Shown here one piece after another: positions 34,771 to 45,409 of a stretch of 64,000 nucleotides of DNA. Source of the stretch: Rhodobacteraceae bacterium Alg231-30 (lineage in GTDB: Bacteria > Pseudomonadota > Alphaproteobacteria > Rhodobacterales > Rhodobacteraceae); contig FREU01000001.1 of NCBI GenBank assembly GCA_900143615.1, positions 582,767-646,766 on the forward strand, given 5' to 3'. Within the stretch, counting starts at the first letter, position 1. Every line of letters starts with the position of its first letter. The notes beneath the pieces are model-generated. The model was not told the DNA's origin and made no database searches. It was given only the letters and a program-made list of their open reading frames with translations. The position numbers were made by a program, and so were the translations under genes.

Positions 34771-37734
34771 TCAGTTTCCTTCCATGGAGAGCGCGGCATC
34801 TACCAGCGCTGCTTGTTGTGCTTTGTGTTGGCTTGCCAGACCTGTTGCCGGTGATGCCGAAGCGGCGCGACCTGCATAGGCTGGGCGGGTGTGTTTGGCT
34901 TTGATCCGAGTCAGAGCCCATTCAATGTTGGGTTCGATAAAGGACCAGGCCCCCTGGTTCTTAGGCTCTTCCTGACACCAGACCATTTCGGCGCCCTTGA
35001 AACGTTCGAGTTCTTTGGTCAGCGAATGTGCAGGGAACGGATAGAACTGTTCGATCCGCAGCAGGTAGACATCATCGATCCCACGCGCGTCACGTTCTTC
35101 CAGCAGGTCATAGTAGACTTTGCCAGAACACATCACCACGCGCTTGATGTCTTTGTCGGCCTTCAGTTTGGTGTCTGAGTGACCTTTTTCCGCATCATCC
35201 CACAGCACACGGTGGAAGCTTGAGCCATCCACAAAATCTTCGGTGTCCGAGATGCAGAGCTTGTGCCGCAGAAGCGATTTAGGTGTCATCAGAATGAGCG
35301 GCTTGCGGAAGGTGCGATGCAGCTGACGGCGCAGGATGTGGAAGTAGTTTGCCGGAGTGGAGCAATTCGCCACAATCCAGTTGTCACCACCACACATCTG
35401 CAAGAACCGCTCAAGACGGGCCGAGCTGTGCTCGGGGCCTTGGCCTTCAAAGCCATGCGGCAGCAGAACCGTCAGGCCCGACATGCGCAGCCATTTGCTT
35501 TCGCCTGAGCTGATGAACTGGTCAAACATGATCTGCGCACCGTTGGCAAAGTCGCCAAACTGCGCTTCCCACAGGGTCAGGGCGTTTGGTTCCGCCAGCG
35601 AGTAGCCATATTCAAAGCCCAGAACCGCGTATTCCGACAGGGCTGAGTCGATCACCTCATACTGCGACTGACCGTTGCGAATGTTGTTGAGCGGGTAATA
35701 CCGCTCTTCGGTGTCTTGGTTGATGATACCCGAGTGGCGCTGCGAGAATGTCCCGCGGGTTGCGTCCTGCCCAGACAGGCGCACCGGATAGCCTTCGGTC
35801 AAAAGCGAGCCAAAGGCCATGGCTTCGGCTGTGGCCCAGTCATAGCCTGTGCCAGACGAGAACATCTTGCCACGTGTTTCCAGAAGACGCCCGACGGTTT
35901 TATGCAGCGGAAAACCTTCTGGAACAGAGGACAAGGATTTGCCGATGTCCTGAAGGGTCTCTTCACTGATCGAGGTGGCACCGCGATCATAGTCTTCTTT
36001 TTGCTTGTCCAGATGTGACCAGCGCCCGTCCAGCCAGTCAGCTTTGTTGGGTTTATAGTCTTTTCCGATGTCAAATTCGGTATTTAGGTGGGCTTGGAAA
36101 GAGGCTTTCATATCCTCAATCTCGCCTTCTGGGATCAGGCCGTCGTTGACCAGACGTTCGGTATAAAGCGTCAGTGTGGTTTTGTGCTTTTTGATGTTCT
36201 TATACATGACCGGATTGGTGAACATGGGCTCATCGCCCTCGTTGTGACCAAAGCGGCGGTAGCAGAACATATCGATGACCACGTCTTTGCCAAATTTCTG
36301 GCGGAACTCGGTGGCGACTTTGGCAGCATGCACAACGGCTTCGGGATCGTCGCCGTTCACGTGGAAAATCGGGGCTTCCACTACAAGCGCATTGTCCGTT
36401 GGATAAGGTGAAGAGCGGCTGAAGTGTGGGGCTGTGGTAAAGCCGATCTGGTTGTTGACCACAATGTGCATGGTGCCGCCGGTGCGGTGACCGCGCAGGC
36501 CGGAAAGGGCAAAACATTCTGCGACTACACCTTGGCCTGCAAAGGCCGCATCCCCGTGCAGCAGGATGGACATCACACTGGAACGTGACGCGTCTTTAAA
36601 CTGATCCTGTTTGGCGCGTACTTTGCCGAGCACAACCGGATTAACCGCCTCAAGGTGGGACGGGTTAGCCGTGAGAGACAAGTGAACATTGTTGCCGTTA
36701 AATTCACGATCCGAGGAGGCCCCAAGGTGATATTTCACATCGCCTGAACCATCGACATCTTCGGGCTTAAAGCTGCCGCCCTGAAACTCATTAAAAATCG
36801 CGCGGTAGGGTTTTGCCATCACATTGGCCAAAACCGACAGACGGCCGCGGTGGGGCATGCCGATGACGATTTCTTTGACGCCTAAGCTGCCGCCGCGTTT
36901 GATCACTTGCTCCATCGCCGGAATGAGGCTTTCGCCGCCATCCAGACCAAAGCGTTTGGTGCCCATGTATTTCACATGCAGGAATTTCTCAAATCCCTCG
37001 GCCTCGACCAGCTTGTTGAGGATCGCTTTGCGACCCTCGCGGGTGAAGGTGATTTCTTTGTCGTACCCTTCGATGCGCTCTTTCAGCCAGCCCGCTTCTT
37101 CGGGGTTGGAGATATGCATGTACTGCAGCGCGAAGGTGCCGCAATAGGTGCGCTTCACGATGCCCATGATCTGACGCATGGTGGCAATATCAAGCCCCAG
37201 AACCTTGTCGATAAAGATCGGGCGATCCATGTCAGCGTCGGTGAAACCGTAAGATTTTGGATCAAGCTCGGGGTGGGCAGACGCATCACGCATGCCAAGT
37301 GGGTCAAGATCAGCAGCGAGGTGGCCGCGAATGCGGTAGGCGCGGATGATCATCAGAGCGCGGATACTGTCCAGAACCGCGCGTTTGATAGCCTCGTCTG
37401 AGACCTCGACGCCTGTTTCGGCGGCTTTGGCTTTGATTTTCTTGCCGGCAGCTTTGGCTTCGACGGGTTGTTCAACCCATTCGCCCGTCAGCGATTGGGT
37501 CAAATCGTCAACCGGCTGTGGTGGCCAATCGGTGCGCGCCCAGCTCGGGCCAGTGGCCTCGGCTTTGACGTCCATGTCGGCATCACCAAGCTGGCGGAAG
37601 AATTCCTGCCAGACCTCATCGACCGCATTGGGGTCTGAAGCATAGCGAGCATACATCTGCTCGAGGTATTCCGCATTGTGCCCCTGCATGAAAGAGGAGG
37701 CGTGGAAGATGTCGTTCGGGCTTTGATCTGTCAT
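34771..37734 (-). CDS. sucA: 2-oxoglutarate dehydrogenase E1 component
   Basis: The 987-residue thiamine-diphosphate enzyme has the expected N-terminal FMQGHNAEYLEQMYARYASDP segment, the GMPHRGRLSVLANV motif, the thiamine-binding region with GDAAFAGQGVVAE and the C-terminal LLPHGFEGQGPEHSSARLERFLQ. It decarboxylates 2-oxoglutarate and succinylates E2 lipoyl groups. AGGGGTCAAAACA precedes its start, which overlaps the stop of sulfotransferase 1 by four bases. Confidence 0.97.
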   Translation of the reverse strand: MTDQSPNDIFHASSFMQGHNAEYLEQMYARYASDPNAVDEVWQEFFRQLGDADMDVKAEATGPSWARTDWPPQPVDDLTQSLTGEWVEQPVEAKAAGKKIKAKAAETGVEVSDEAIKRAVLDSIRALMIIRAYRIRGHLAADLDPLGMRDASAHPELDPKSYGFTDADMDRPIFIDKVLGLDIATMRQIMGIVKRTYCGTFALQYMHISNPEEAGWLKERIEGYDKEITFTREGRKAILNKLVEAEGFEKFLHVKYMGTKRFGLDGGESLIPAMEQVIKRGGSLGVKEIVIGMPHRGRLSVLANVMAKPYRAIFNEFQGGSFKPEDVDGSGDVKYHLGASSDREFNGNNVHLSLTANPSHLEAVNPVVLGKVRAKQDQFKDASRSSVMSILLHGDAAFAGQGVVAECFALSGLRGHRTGGTMHIVVNNQIGFTTAPHFSRSSPYPTDNALVVEAPIFHVNGDDPEAVVHAAKVATEFRQKFGKDVVIDMFCYRRFGHNEGDEPMFTNPVMYKNIKKHKTTLTLYTERLVNDGLIPEGEIEDMKASFQAHLNTEFDIGKDYKPNKADWLDGRWSHLDKQKEDYDRGATSISEETLQDIGKSLSSVPEGFPLHKTVGRLLETRGKMFSSGTGYDWATAEAMAFGSLLTEGYPVRLSGQDATRGTFSQRHSGIINQDTEERYYPLNNIRNGQSQYEVIDSALSEYAVLGFEYGYSLAEPNALTLWEAQFGDFANGAQIMFDQFISSGESKWLRMSGLTVLLPHGFEGQGPEHSSARLERFLQMCGGDNWIVANCSTPANYFHILRRQLHRTFRKPLILMTPKSLLRHKLCISDTEDFVDGSSFHRVLWDDAEKGHSDTKLKADKDIKRVVMCSGKVYYDLLEERDARGIDDVYLLRIEQFYPFPAHSLTKELERFKGAEMVWCQEEPKNQGAWSFIEPNIEWALTRIKAKHTRPAYAGRAASASPATGLASQHKAQQAALVDAALSMEGN

Positions 37735-38495
37735 TGTTTTGACCCCTGGGTTGGGATGGGCTGATGCAGTTGGGTTTGGGCGACTGGCCGCATCACGTTG
37801 TCGGCAGGTTCGGTTTGATCGGGTGAAGGCGCATAGCCAAACCGCTCGAAACTCCAGTCATAATTGCGAAGCACCGCGTCGACAGCACGGGGCGTAAAGA
37901 AATCCGCTAGCGCAAAGTCCCCTCGAGCAGTGCCGGTCGCTTTGGTGCGGGGCAGCGAGGTGTTTGCGGTCTCGATATTATGAGTGTCGCATAGGGCGGC
38001 AAGATCACTTTCGAGATGTTCGTAGCGAAGGCACTGATCCGGCACAAAAGTACCGTTGTCGAAGAAAATATCACGGTCGTCGGGGAAGTCGCTGTGGAGG
38101 ACAAAGTCCTCTACGGCGGCGCGCAGCTCGGGCAGGGCGGTCGGTGCTTGGCGATCTGCCTTGCGCAGACGCCAGTAAAACCCAGAGAGCATCCGGTCAA
38201 AGGGATTGCGCACGGTTGTTACTTTGCAGCCGTTTTGCCAGCGGGGCTCGCCCAGATAGGCACGCATTTGGGAGGCAGATAGGTGGTTTTGCCACTTGTT
38301 ACGCCACCAAAGCAGGTTGGGGCGGGCGTTTTTGCGACGCCCGACAATGCCGCGTCGATTGACAACGGCGGCCGTTTTTTCAGAAGGCTGGCCTTGGGTG
38401 ATACCACAAACCTGTTGCAGGAACATCTCGACGGATGTTCCTGCTGTTTTCCTCGATTTGAGGAAAATAAGGTTATGGGTATGAGAGACCAGCAT
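37731..38495 (-). CDS. Sulfotransferase family protein 1 (between sucD and sucA)
   Basis: The 254-residue protein begins MLVSHTHNLIFLKSRKTAGTSVE; KSRKTAGTS matches the 5'-phosphosulfate loop that binds PAPS in sulfotransferases. VRNPFDRMLSGFYWRLRK gives the 3'-phosphate-binding R...S motif. It should transfer sulfate from PAPS to a carbohydrate or lipid. It starts eight bases after the sucD stop and its TGA overlaps the sucA ATG, so it is embedded in the TCA operon. The frame is open upstream into sucD, but the homology begins at 38495. Confidence 0.82.
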   Translation of the reverse strand: MLVSHTHNLIFLKSRKTAGTSVEMFLQQVCGITQGQPSEKTAAVVNRRGIVGRRKNARPNLLWWRNKWQNHLSASQMRAYLGEPRWQNGCKVTTVRNPFDRMLSGFYWRLRKADRQAPTALPELRAAVEDFVLHSDFPDDRDIFFDNGTFVPDQCLRYEHLESDLAALCDTHNIETANTSLPRTKATGTARGDFALADFFTPRAVDAVLRNYDWSFERFGYAPSPDQTEPADNVMRPVAQTQLHQPIPTQGSKQ

Positions 38496-38502
38496 CGATG
38501 CT

Positions 38503-39390
38503 TTAGCCCAGCTCGATTGCCTTGAGAACGGCTTCACCCAAACCGGCAGGGCTGTCAGCGACAACGATACCGGCTTCTTTCATGGCTGCGATCTTGTCGT
38601 CCGCGCCACCTTTGCCGCCAGCAACAATCGCGCCAGCGTGACCCATGCGACGGCCGGGAGGGGCTGTGCGACCGGCAATAAAGCCAGCAGTTGGTTTCCA
38701 GCGGCCTTTCTTGCGCTCGTTAGCTAGGAACTCAGCGGCTTCTTCTTCTGCAGAGCCACCGATTTCACCGATCATGATGATCGATTGGGTTTCTTCGTCG
38801 TCGAGGAACATGTCCAGAATGTCGATGTGCTCGGTGCCTTTGATCGGGTCACCACCGATGCCTACAGCTGTGGACTGGCCCAGACCGATATCAGCCGTCT
38901 GTTTGACGGCCTCATATGTCAAGGTGCCGGAGCGGGACACAACGCCAACCGAGCCACGTTTGTGAATGTGGCCGGGCATGATGCCGATTTTGCAAGCGTC
39001 CGGTGTAATAACACCGGGGCAGTTTGGACCGATCAGGCGGCTTGCGCTGCCTTCCAGTGCGCGCTGAACCTTCATCATGTCCAGCACAGGGATGCCTTCG
39101 GTGATGCAAACGATCAGTTCCATTTCCGCGTCAATCGCTTCGAGGATCGAGTCCGCCGCGAAAGGCGGGGGCACATAGATCACCGAGGCATTGGCTTCGG
39201 TTTTGGCGCGGGCTTCGTGCACCGAGTTAAAGACAGGTAGGCCGAGGTGGTCGATACCGCCTTTGCCGGGGGTTACGCCGCCAACCATTTTTGTGCCATA
39301 TGCGATGGCTTGTTCAGAGTGGAAGGTGCCCTGAGAGCCGGTGAAGCCCTGACAGATCACTTTGGTGTTTTCGTCTACGAGAATGGCCAT
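38503..39390 (-). CDS. sucD: Succinyl-CoA ligase alpha subunit
   Basis: The 295-residue protein has the CoA-binding N-terminal domain ([21 protein letters not shown]), the IGPNCPG motif near residue 123 and the phosphorylated-histidine loop [11 protein letters not shown] near 247. With SucC it makes ATP or GTP from succinyl-CoA. Its first 90 bases are duplicated upstream at 40525-40614. It is separated from sucC by a lipoprotein gene, this fragment and sulfotransferase 2. Confidence 0.97.
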   Translation of the reverse strand: MAILVDENTKVICQGFTGSQGTFHSEQAIAYGTKMVGGVTPGKGGIDHLGLPVFNSVHEARAKTEANASVIYVPPPFAADSILEAIDAEMELIVCITEGIPVLDMMKVQRALEGSASRLIGPNCPGVITPDACKIGIMPGHIHKRGSVGVVSRSGTLTYEAVKQTADIGLGQSTAVGIGGDPIKGTEHIDILDMFLDDEETQSIIMIGEIGGSAEEEAAEFLANERKKGRWKPTAGFIAGRTAPPGRRMGHAGAIVAGGKGGADDKIAAMKEAGIVVADSPAGLGEAVLKAIELG

Positions 39391-39412
39391 GTTTTAGCTC
39401 CAGTCTTCGGGA

Positions 39413-40462
39413 TTAATGTGTCTGAGCCGTCGCGGCGGGAGCTGCGTCGGCGGTGATTGGTTGCGGTGCTGCGTTCTTTGATGATGAGAACAGCACCGGA
39501 CGGTCTGGAAAGTATTTTGTGCGGAAAGCTTCGTTGGTGCTTGCGTTTTTGGAACGCAGAGTTTGCATCAGCTCTTCCGGCATTCTTACGGGGGCGCCGC
39601 CTCGGAATAAATTGGCGATACGGCGCTTCATGCGACGATGGCGGCCCGGATTGAAACCAAGTTTTCTTTGCAGCTGGCTCATTGCAATGAAGGCATCAAC
39701 CTGACGCTGACTTAGCGCTTCATTAGCGCGTTCAGTTGAGGTCAGCGACGATGTGTCTATTCCGCAAACGTCGGCAAAATCGGCGATGGCGTCGCCATTT
39801 TTCATGAAACCGCGATCATAGAGGCGCACGACAAGTTTTTCGGATCCGATTTGGCGAGACCACATGTCAGCCAAGTGCAGGTAGTCGAATTCGCCTATCT
39901 TGTCGGCCAGTTCTTCCATCGACAGAAGGTTGCCAGACTTGCACGCCTGAATATAGGCGCTCAGCAGCCAATCGGATTGCTCACGAACATAGAGAACGTA
40001 GGTGATTTTATCGAAGTACTTCTCAAAAACGCGTTTGATGCCGTCTATGCGATCGGCCGGTGGGAGCCAGCCTCCCAGATGTTCGGACGACAAGATTACG
40101 GTCTTGCCTTGTGCCTCGGTCACCGATTTCTGGAATGTGGCCTCAACCCGCTTGAACACTTGTTCCTGCGAAGCAATATCCGTTATGCCAAGTCGGCGGC
40201 GCAAGCGCTTTGAAGGTATCAGGATGCCTTGGGGCGTGTAGGTCAAAATACCCAGTGCAGTGAGTTGTTGTACCGGAATTTCTGATCGGTTGACGAAGTT
40301 GTCGTAGTGAAAACCCTGAGTGGCCAATTGAGCAGCATTCAGCGCCAGCCATTTCTGAATGGCGGTTGAGCCCGTCTTGTTCAACCCCAGATGCACAATG
40401 GCATTGGGCCGCTGCGAAGCGGTAAGGTTTGACTGATCAAGAGGAGGGCGCGCGTCGGTCAT
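39413..40462 (-). CDS. Sulfotransferase family protein 2 (between sucC and sucD)
   Basis: The 349-residue protein has the PAPS-binding loop [15 protein letters not shown] at about residues 25-39 and a [17 protein letters not shown] region carrying the 3'-phosphate R...S residues. The C-terminal region ends in an Ala/Pro-rich tail. Its ATG overlaps the stop of the broken sucD copy (ATGA), so translation may be coupled to that fragment. It ends 22 bases before sucD. It resembles sulfotransferase 4 (53084) in its N-terminal motif. Confidence 0.82.
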   Translation of the reverse strand: MTDARPPLDQSNLTASQRPNAIVHLGLNKTGSTAIQKWLALNAAQLATQGFHYDNFVNRSEIPVQQLTALGILTYTPQGILIPSKRLRRRLGITDIASQEQVFKRVEATFQKSVTEAQGKTVILSSEHLGGWLPPADRIDGIKRVFEKYFDKITYVLYVREQSDWLLSAYIQACKSGNLLSMEELADKIGEFDYLHLADMWSRQIGSEKLVVRLYDRGFMKNGDAIADFADVCGIDTSSLTSTERANEALSQRQVDAFIAMSQLQRKLGFNPGRHRRMKRRIANLFRGGAPVRMPEELMQTLRSKNASTNEAFRTKYFPDRPVLFSSSKNAAPQPITADAAPAATAQTH

Positions 40463-40614
40463 GCAGCTTCTCTAGCGAGATTTGGTGAGTCAGGAGCCAC
40501 GCCGCTAACCACTTTGATGCGTGATGCAATTGCTTGCTCAGAGTGGAATGTACCGTGCGAACCGATGAAGCCCTGACAGATCACTTTAGTGTTTTCGTTC
40601 ACGAGAATGGCCAT
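40459..40614 (-). pseudogene. Truncated duplicate of the sucD 5' end
   Basis: A 51-codon frame matches the start of sucD. Its first 90 bases share 78 identical positions with sucD, and 27 of 30 residues agree (changes D6N, T17I, Q20H). Most differences are synonymous, so the copy evolved for a while under constraint or arose by recombination with a diverged relative. After about residue 31 the similarity ends and the frame runs into the sulfotransferase 2 start with an ATGA overlap. A GGAGC ribosome-site block upstream is also shared. It probably now serves as a leader. Confidence 0.85.
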
Positions 40615-40680
40615 GATACGTGGCTCCATTTTCAGTTTTTGCCATAGTCCGCGCAGCCTTGCCGCGCGGCTATTTTGATT

Positions 40681-41331
40681 TCAGTTCATTCCAGTGATTA
40701 CATATGTCCCGCCATCGGCGTCTACTATTCTACGGTCGATGTAGTTAAGTTTGACCGCTGCACCTGGAACGTTTGGGAACAGGTCAGAAACGCTGAAGGC
40801 CACATTGCGTTGTGGATCGTAAGGGCCAGTTGGCCACGATTTATATGCTGCAATGAAAACCGTATGTTCGAGTCCGACTTTGTTTTCAAATTTTCTCCAA
40901 GCACCTGCGACTTGTTCGGCTGAGCCGTCGCCATGAGCAGAATTGGAGTGAGCTTTAAATTTGCTGACCCAGTGCTGTGCCAACTCAACCGATTGTCCCG
41001 GAGTCATACCCACAACGCCGACATAGCAATTGTTTCCATGAACAAGCACTGAAACGTTTTCATTGGGCGCTTTGACCAGCATTCGCTCGGTTTCCCGGCC
41101 ATTGGAAAGTGCGACTGGCTGTTTTGAGACCTGAAACCCTGCTTGTTTGAACGATCTAGAAACGCCATCTTCGTCAGGCAGCGAAGCGCAAGCTTTGACG
41201 GCTTGTTGAGCGATCGCTAAACTACTAGCGTCTGCGGGGATTTCGCTAATCATAGCTTCATCGAACTGCGAAGATACGCACGCCGACAGAGCCACAGCAG
41301 CAATCGCGATATATGCACTGGGTCGCAACAT
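40681..41331 (-). CDS. Lipoprotein of unknown function coupled to sucC
   Basis: The 216-residue protein starts [18 protein letters not shown], a lipoprotein signal with lipobox LSAC. The mature part is globular (VLVHGNNCYVGVVGMTPGQSVELAQHWVSKF) with no recognised domain. Its ATG shares a base with the sucC stop (TAATG), so it is translated with sucC. It precedes the broken sucD copy and is probably part of the same inserted segment as sulfotransferase 2. Confidence 0.75.
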   Translation of the reverse strand: MLRPSAYIAIAAVALSACVSSQFDEAMISEIPADASSLAIAQQAVKACASLPDEDGVSRSFKQAGFQVSKQPVALSNGRETERMLVKAPNENVSVLVHGNNCYVGVVGMTPGQSVELAQHWVSKFKAHSNSAHGDGSAEQVAGAWRKFENKVGLEHTVFIAAYKSWPTGPYDPQRNVAFSVSDLFPNVPGAAVKLNYIDRRIVDADGGTYVITGMN

Positions 41332-42527
41332 TAACCCTTAACCGCTTTCACGATTTTGTCGGCACCGTCGCTGAGGTTGTCCGCAGCGATTACGTCAAGG
41401 CCGGAATTGTTGATGATGGCTTTGCCTTCTTCAACGTTTGTGCCTTCCAGACGCACAACCAGCGGAACTTGCAGGCCGACCTCTTTGACTGCGGCCACAA
41501 CGCCCTCTGCGATCACATCACAGCGCATGATGCCGCCGAAGATGTTCACGAGGATGCCTTTGACCTGTGGGTCCGAGGTGATGATTTTGAAGGCTTCGGT
41601 CACTTTCTCTTTGGTCGCACCGCCGCCCACGTCGAGGAAGTTGGCAGGTTCAGCACCGTAGAGTTTGATGATGTCCATGGTGGCCATCGCGAGACCCGCG
41701 CCGTTCACCATGCAGCCGATTTCACCGTCCAGAGCGATGTAGTTGAGGTCATACTTGGACGCCTCAAGCTCTTTGGGGTCTTCTTCGGTTTCATCACGCA
41801 GCTCGGACACGGCAGGTTGGCGATACATGGCGTTGCCGTCAAAACCAACTTTGGCATCGAGCACTTTCAGATCACCAGAGCCTTCCAGAACGATCAGCGG
41901 GTTGATCTCAAGCATCTCCATGTCTTTTTCGACGAAGGCTTGGTAGAGCTGACCCATCAGTTTCACACATTGCTTGACCTGCGCGCCTTTGAGGCCGAGG
42001 GAGAAGGCGATGCGACGACCGTGGTAGGCTTGGTAACCTGTGGCCGGATCAACCGAGAAAGACAGGATCTTCTCAGGGGTGCTAGCCGCAACCTCTTCGA
42101 TGTCCATGCCGCCTTCGGTGGAGCAGACAAACGAGATGCGCGATGTGACGCGATCTACCAGCAGAGCAAGGTAGAGTTCGTTTTCAATGTCGGAGCCATC
42201 TTCGATATAGATGCGGTTGACCTGTTTGCCCGCTGGGCCGGTCTGGTGGGTCACAAGGGTGCGGCCCAGCATCTTTTTGGCTTGCTCGGCTGCTTCTTCA
42301 ACTGAAAAGGCAAGACGGACACCGCCCTTTTCGCCTGCGTCAGCTTCTTTGAAGGTGCCTTTGCCGCGTCCACCTGCGTGGATTTGCGCTTTGACAACCC
42401 AGAGGGGGCCATCAAGTTCGCCGGCGGCGGATTTTGCGTCTTCTGCTTTCAGAACGACGCGGCCTTCCGAAACCGGGGCGCCATACGTGCGAAGCAGGGC
42501 TTTCGCCTGATATTCGTGGATGTTCAT
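41331..42527 (-). CDS. sucC: Succinyl-CoA ligase beta subunit
   Basis: The 398-residue ATP-grasp protein starts [22 protein letters not shown]. It has the [14 protein letters not shown] nucleotide-binding segment, LEINPL near residue 213 and [11 protein letters not shown] followed by [11 protein letters not shown]. It is the first gene of the sucC-to-lpdA operon. Its own upstream region holds a paired GTGATCAC palindrome, and sulfotransferase 3 separates it from mdh. Confidence 0.97.
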   Translation of the reverse strand: MNIHEYQAKALLRTYGAPVSEGRVVLKAEDAKSAAGELDGPLWVVKAQIHAGGRGKGTFKEADAGEKGGVRLAFSVEEAAEQAKKMLGRTLVTHQTGPAGKQVNRIYIEDGSDIENELYLALLVDRVTSRISFVCSTEGGMDIEEVAASTPEKILSFSVDPATGYQAYHGRRIAFSLGLKGAQVKQCVKLMGQLYQAFVEKDMEMLEINPLIVLEGSGDLKVLDAKVGFDGNAMYRQPAVSELRDETEEDPKELEASKYDLNYIALDGEIGCMVNGAGLAMATMDIIKLYGAEPANFLDVGGGATKEKVTEAFKIITSDPQVKGILVNIFGGIMRCDVIAEGVVAAVKEVGLQVPLVVRLEGTNVEEGKAIINNSGLDVIAADNLSDGADKIVKAVKG

Positions 42528-42619
42528 GGAACTGTCCCATCTTGCTGCGATTAGAGCAGTTCTGACACAGCAAAGCCTTAGTGCTAAGCGTTTTTTGCGA
42601 TCTTGGTAGAATTATCGCG

Positions 42620-42656
42620 TTTTGTGATCACACTTTAAAAACGTGTGATCACAAAA
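42620..42656. promoter_or_regulatory. Paired GTGATCAC operator upstream of sucC
   Basis: TTTTGTGATCACAC (42620-42633) and its exact reverse complement GTGTGATCACAAAA (42643-42656) are separated by nine AT-rich bases. Each arm contains a self-palindromic TGTGATCACA core; the core centres are 21 bases apart. The sites lie about 93-129 bases upstream of the sucC start. The same pair, centres 20 bases apart, precedes sdhC. Confidence 0.75.
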
Positions 42657-42696
42657 TGAATTCCGCTATCACAATGTTACCGCCCACATGCAATTT

Positions 42697-43521
42697 TCAG
42701 CGCGGGTAAAGCTTAAGAAGGGGTGAGTCGACAATTGTATCTAAAACATAACTTCGATCTTGGGGCGGCAACGTTTCATAGCTTGTAGCGCGGGCGCGGT
42801 CTTTGAAATCCTCGATAGAGTTTGTTTGCCCCAGTCGCCACCAAGGCTTTTTGCGTTTGCTGGCAAAATGGCGCGGATCAGTCTGTGGAAGATTGAGGTT
42901 TGACGCGATTTGGGGAAAGCCGATTTCGCTCAGAACGGTGGTTGGATTTTGAATGAGATCCTCATAGCGGATGAGGCTGCTGTTTTCATAAGAGTCGAGC
43001 AGGTCGCAATAAGACGACATTTTGTCCATGAACATCGCCAGGACGGATGGGTACAAACGTTTGGCCAAGCTGTCACGCTCCATGGTCAGCCATTCCTGAC
43101 GCAGGAAAGTGGAAAAATCTTTTTGTTTGGGCATGACCGAATGGAACGGGTTGCGGTGCATCGACATGAGCCAGCTTGCGGGGTGGCGTACGATAATAAG
43201 AACGGCGGGTCGCGTCGGGTTCAAGAATTTGGTGACAAATTGTTGCGATGGGGCGGCATGTTTCCACCCGCCAGACTGAGGCAGTTGGGACAAGTGCATA
43301 TGGTCGATCATCGCTTCATGCGCGGCGACGTAACTGAGATGGGAAAGCGGTGCCTGAGAGTAAGCGGGCACGTCCCGTCGTCTAAGAATTGGAATGCTGG
43401 GATGAATTTCAAGATCGTTTGCCCCACGCAGCATTTGTTCGACGACATTTGTGCCAGAATTGCGCTCGCCTAAAAGTTTAAGGCCGTTCGTCAGATCTAA
43501 TTTGCGATTAAGACCAATCAT
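42697..43521 (-). CDS. Sulfotransferase-like protein 3 (between mdh and sucC)
   Basis: The 274-residue protein has LKLLGERNSGTNVVEQML, a PAPS-binding-like loop of the GERNSGT type, and IIVRHPASWLMSMHRNPF, the R...S 3'-phosphate motif. No membrane segment is seen. It lies after the mdh terminator and before the sucC operator, so it needs its own promoter or read-through. An earlier ATG at 43563 is possible. Confidence 0.75.
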   Translation of the reverse strand: MIGLNRKLDLTNGLKLLGERNSGTNVVEQMLRGANDLEIHPSIPILRRRDVPAYSQAPLSHLSYVAAHEAMIDHMHLSQLPQSGGWKHAAPSQQFVTKFLNPTRPAVLIIVRHPASWLMSMHRNPFHSVMPKQKDFSTFLRQEWLTMERDSLAKRLYPSVLAMFMDKMSSYCDLLDSYENSSLIRYEDLIQNPTTVLSEIGFPQIASNLNLPQTDPRHFASKRKKPWWRLGQTNSIEDFKDRARATSYETLPPQDRSYVLDTIVDSPLLKLYPR

Positions 43522-43590
43522 GAGGTGCCTGTGTCTTTGTGCGAACTGTGCAATGGCGACCATAAGGGCGGATGATCGTAAGGCAAAGAA

Positions 43591-43614
43591 AAAGCCCGCC
43601 TAAAAGCGGGCTTT
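43591..43614 (-). terminator. Rho-independent terminator after mdh
   Basis: On the minus strand AAAGCCCGC pairs with GCGGGCTTT around six bases and is followed by TTCTTTG; T residues also extend the stem. It begins about 22 bases after the mdh stop codon. Confidence 0.88.
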
Positions 43615-43635
43615 CTCAGAATGGGTAGGAGGCGA

Positions 43636-44730
<1,095 letters not shown>

Positions 44731-44814
44731 CTAACAAGTCAGTTTTATAGGGGCCTCACCGTTTGGGCGACCTATTTGTCTTTTTCAGAGAATTGAAACT
44801 GAAAATGGGAATTC

Positions 44815-44833
44815 GCCGCCCAAGTTGGGCGGC
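44815..44833 (-). terminator. Possible terminator hairpin in the mdh upstream region
   Basis: GCCGCCC pairs with GGGCGGC around AAGTT, about 64 bases after the stop of the 105-aa secreted protein gene. The following minus-strand bases are GAATTCCCATTTTC, so the T-run is poor. The rest of this 298-base gap upstream of mdh holds no gene that I can support and presumably carries the mdh promoter. Confidence 0.4.
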
Positions 44834-44896
44834 AAAGGCGCATCAGAGATGACGCGATTCTTTTGAAAGTGACGCATCTAGTGCGTGATCGCCAGT

Positions 44897-45214
44897 CTAA
44901 GCGCCGTCTCCCTTGGGGGGCAGTGCTTCGGCAATTTGCTCATATGCGTGACCGCTTGCAACGAGGCAAGTTGCCCCATTCGGGAAGGTCACAGTGATTG
45001 TCCAGCTGCCGGAGGCATCTGAAGCAAAAACTTCGACAACAGCACCTTGAGTGCCCAAACCGATCGCCTGCCGTGTTTCGTCAAACCTCTCTGCAAGGCG
45101 CTCAAGAACAACGGCGCGCGGCGCACAGTTTTGGGCGGTTTCTGCGTCTGCCATCTGGGCGCCCAGCGTCAGCATTCCCAAGGCGCAAGTCATTTTGAAA
45201 AAGTCGCGGTACAT
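44897..45214 (-). CDS. Small secreted protein of unknown function
   Basis: The 105-residue protein has a signal peptide (MYRDFFKMTCALGMLTLGAQMADA) and a mature part with two cysteines (QNCAPRAV and ATCLVASG) and WTITVTFPNG. I recall similar short periplasmic proteins in Rhodobacteraceae but know no function. AAAAGGACCC supports ATG 45214. It diverges from mcl2. Confidence 0.7.
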   Translation of the reverse strand: MYRDFFKMTCALGMLTLGAQMADAETAQNCAPRAVVLERLAERFDETRQAIGLGTQGAVVEVFASDASGSWTITVTFPNGATCLVASGHAYEQIAEALPPKGDGA

Positions 45215-45409
45215 GTGGTTGGGTCCTTTTCTATTGTCCGGATTTCCCGCGTTCGAGGGGGTTAGCATGATAGTGCCGCGCAAAATCGATGTTAATTCCC
45301 CGCACGGTCAGCCATGACGCAATGGATTTTTCTGCATTGCGGCATTTTCCTCTTGAATTTTTCAGAAAAAGATGCCCCTAGTTTGCGCAACAAAATTGCG
45401 GAGAGAGTC

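Noticed and set aside
33890..34879. A 329-codon Ala/Ser/Thr-rich open frame on the plus strand.
   Set aside because: It mirrors the Ala/Pro-rich linkers of sucB and the end of sucA on the other strand.
37731..43521. Possible insertion sequence or transposon carrying the sulfotransferase genes.
   Set aside because: No transposase, integrase or terminal inverted repeats flank the genes; the only mark is the partial sucD copy.
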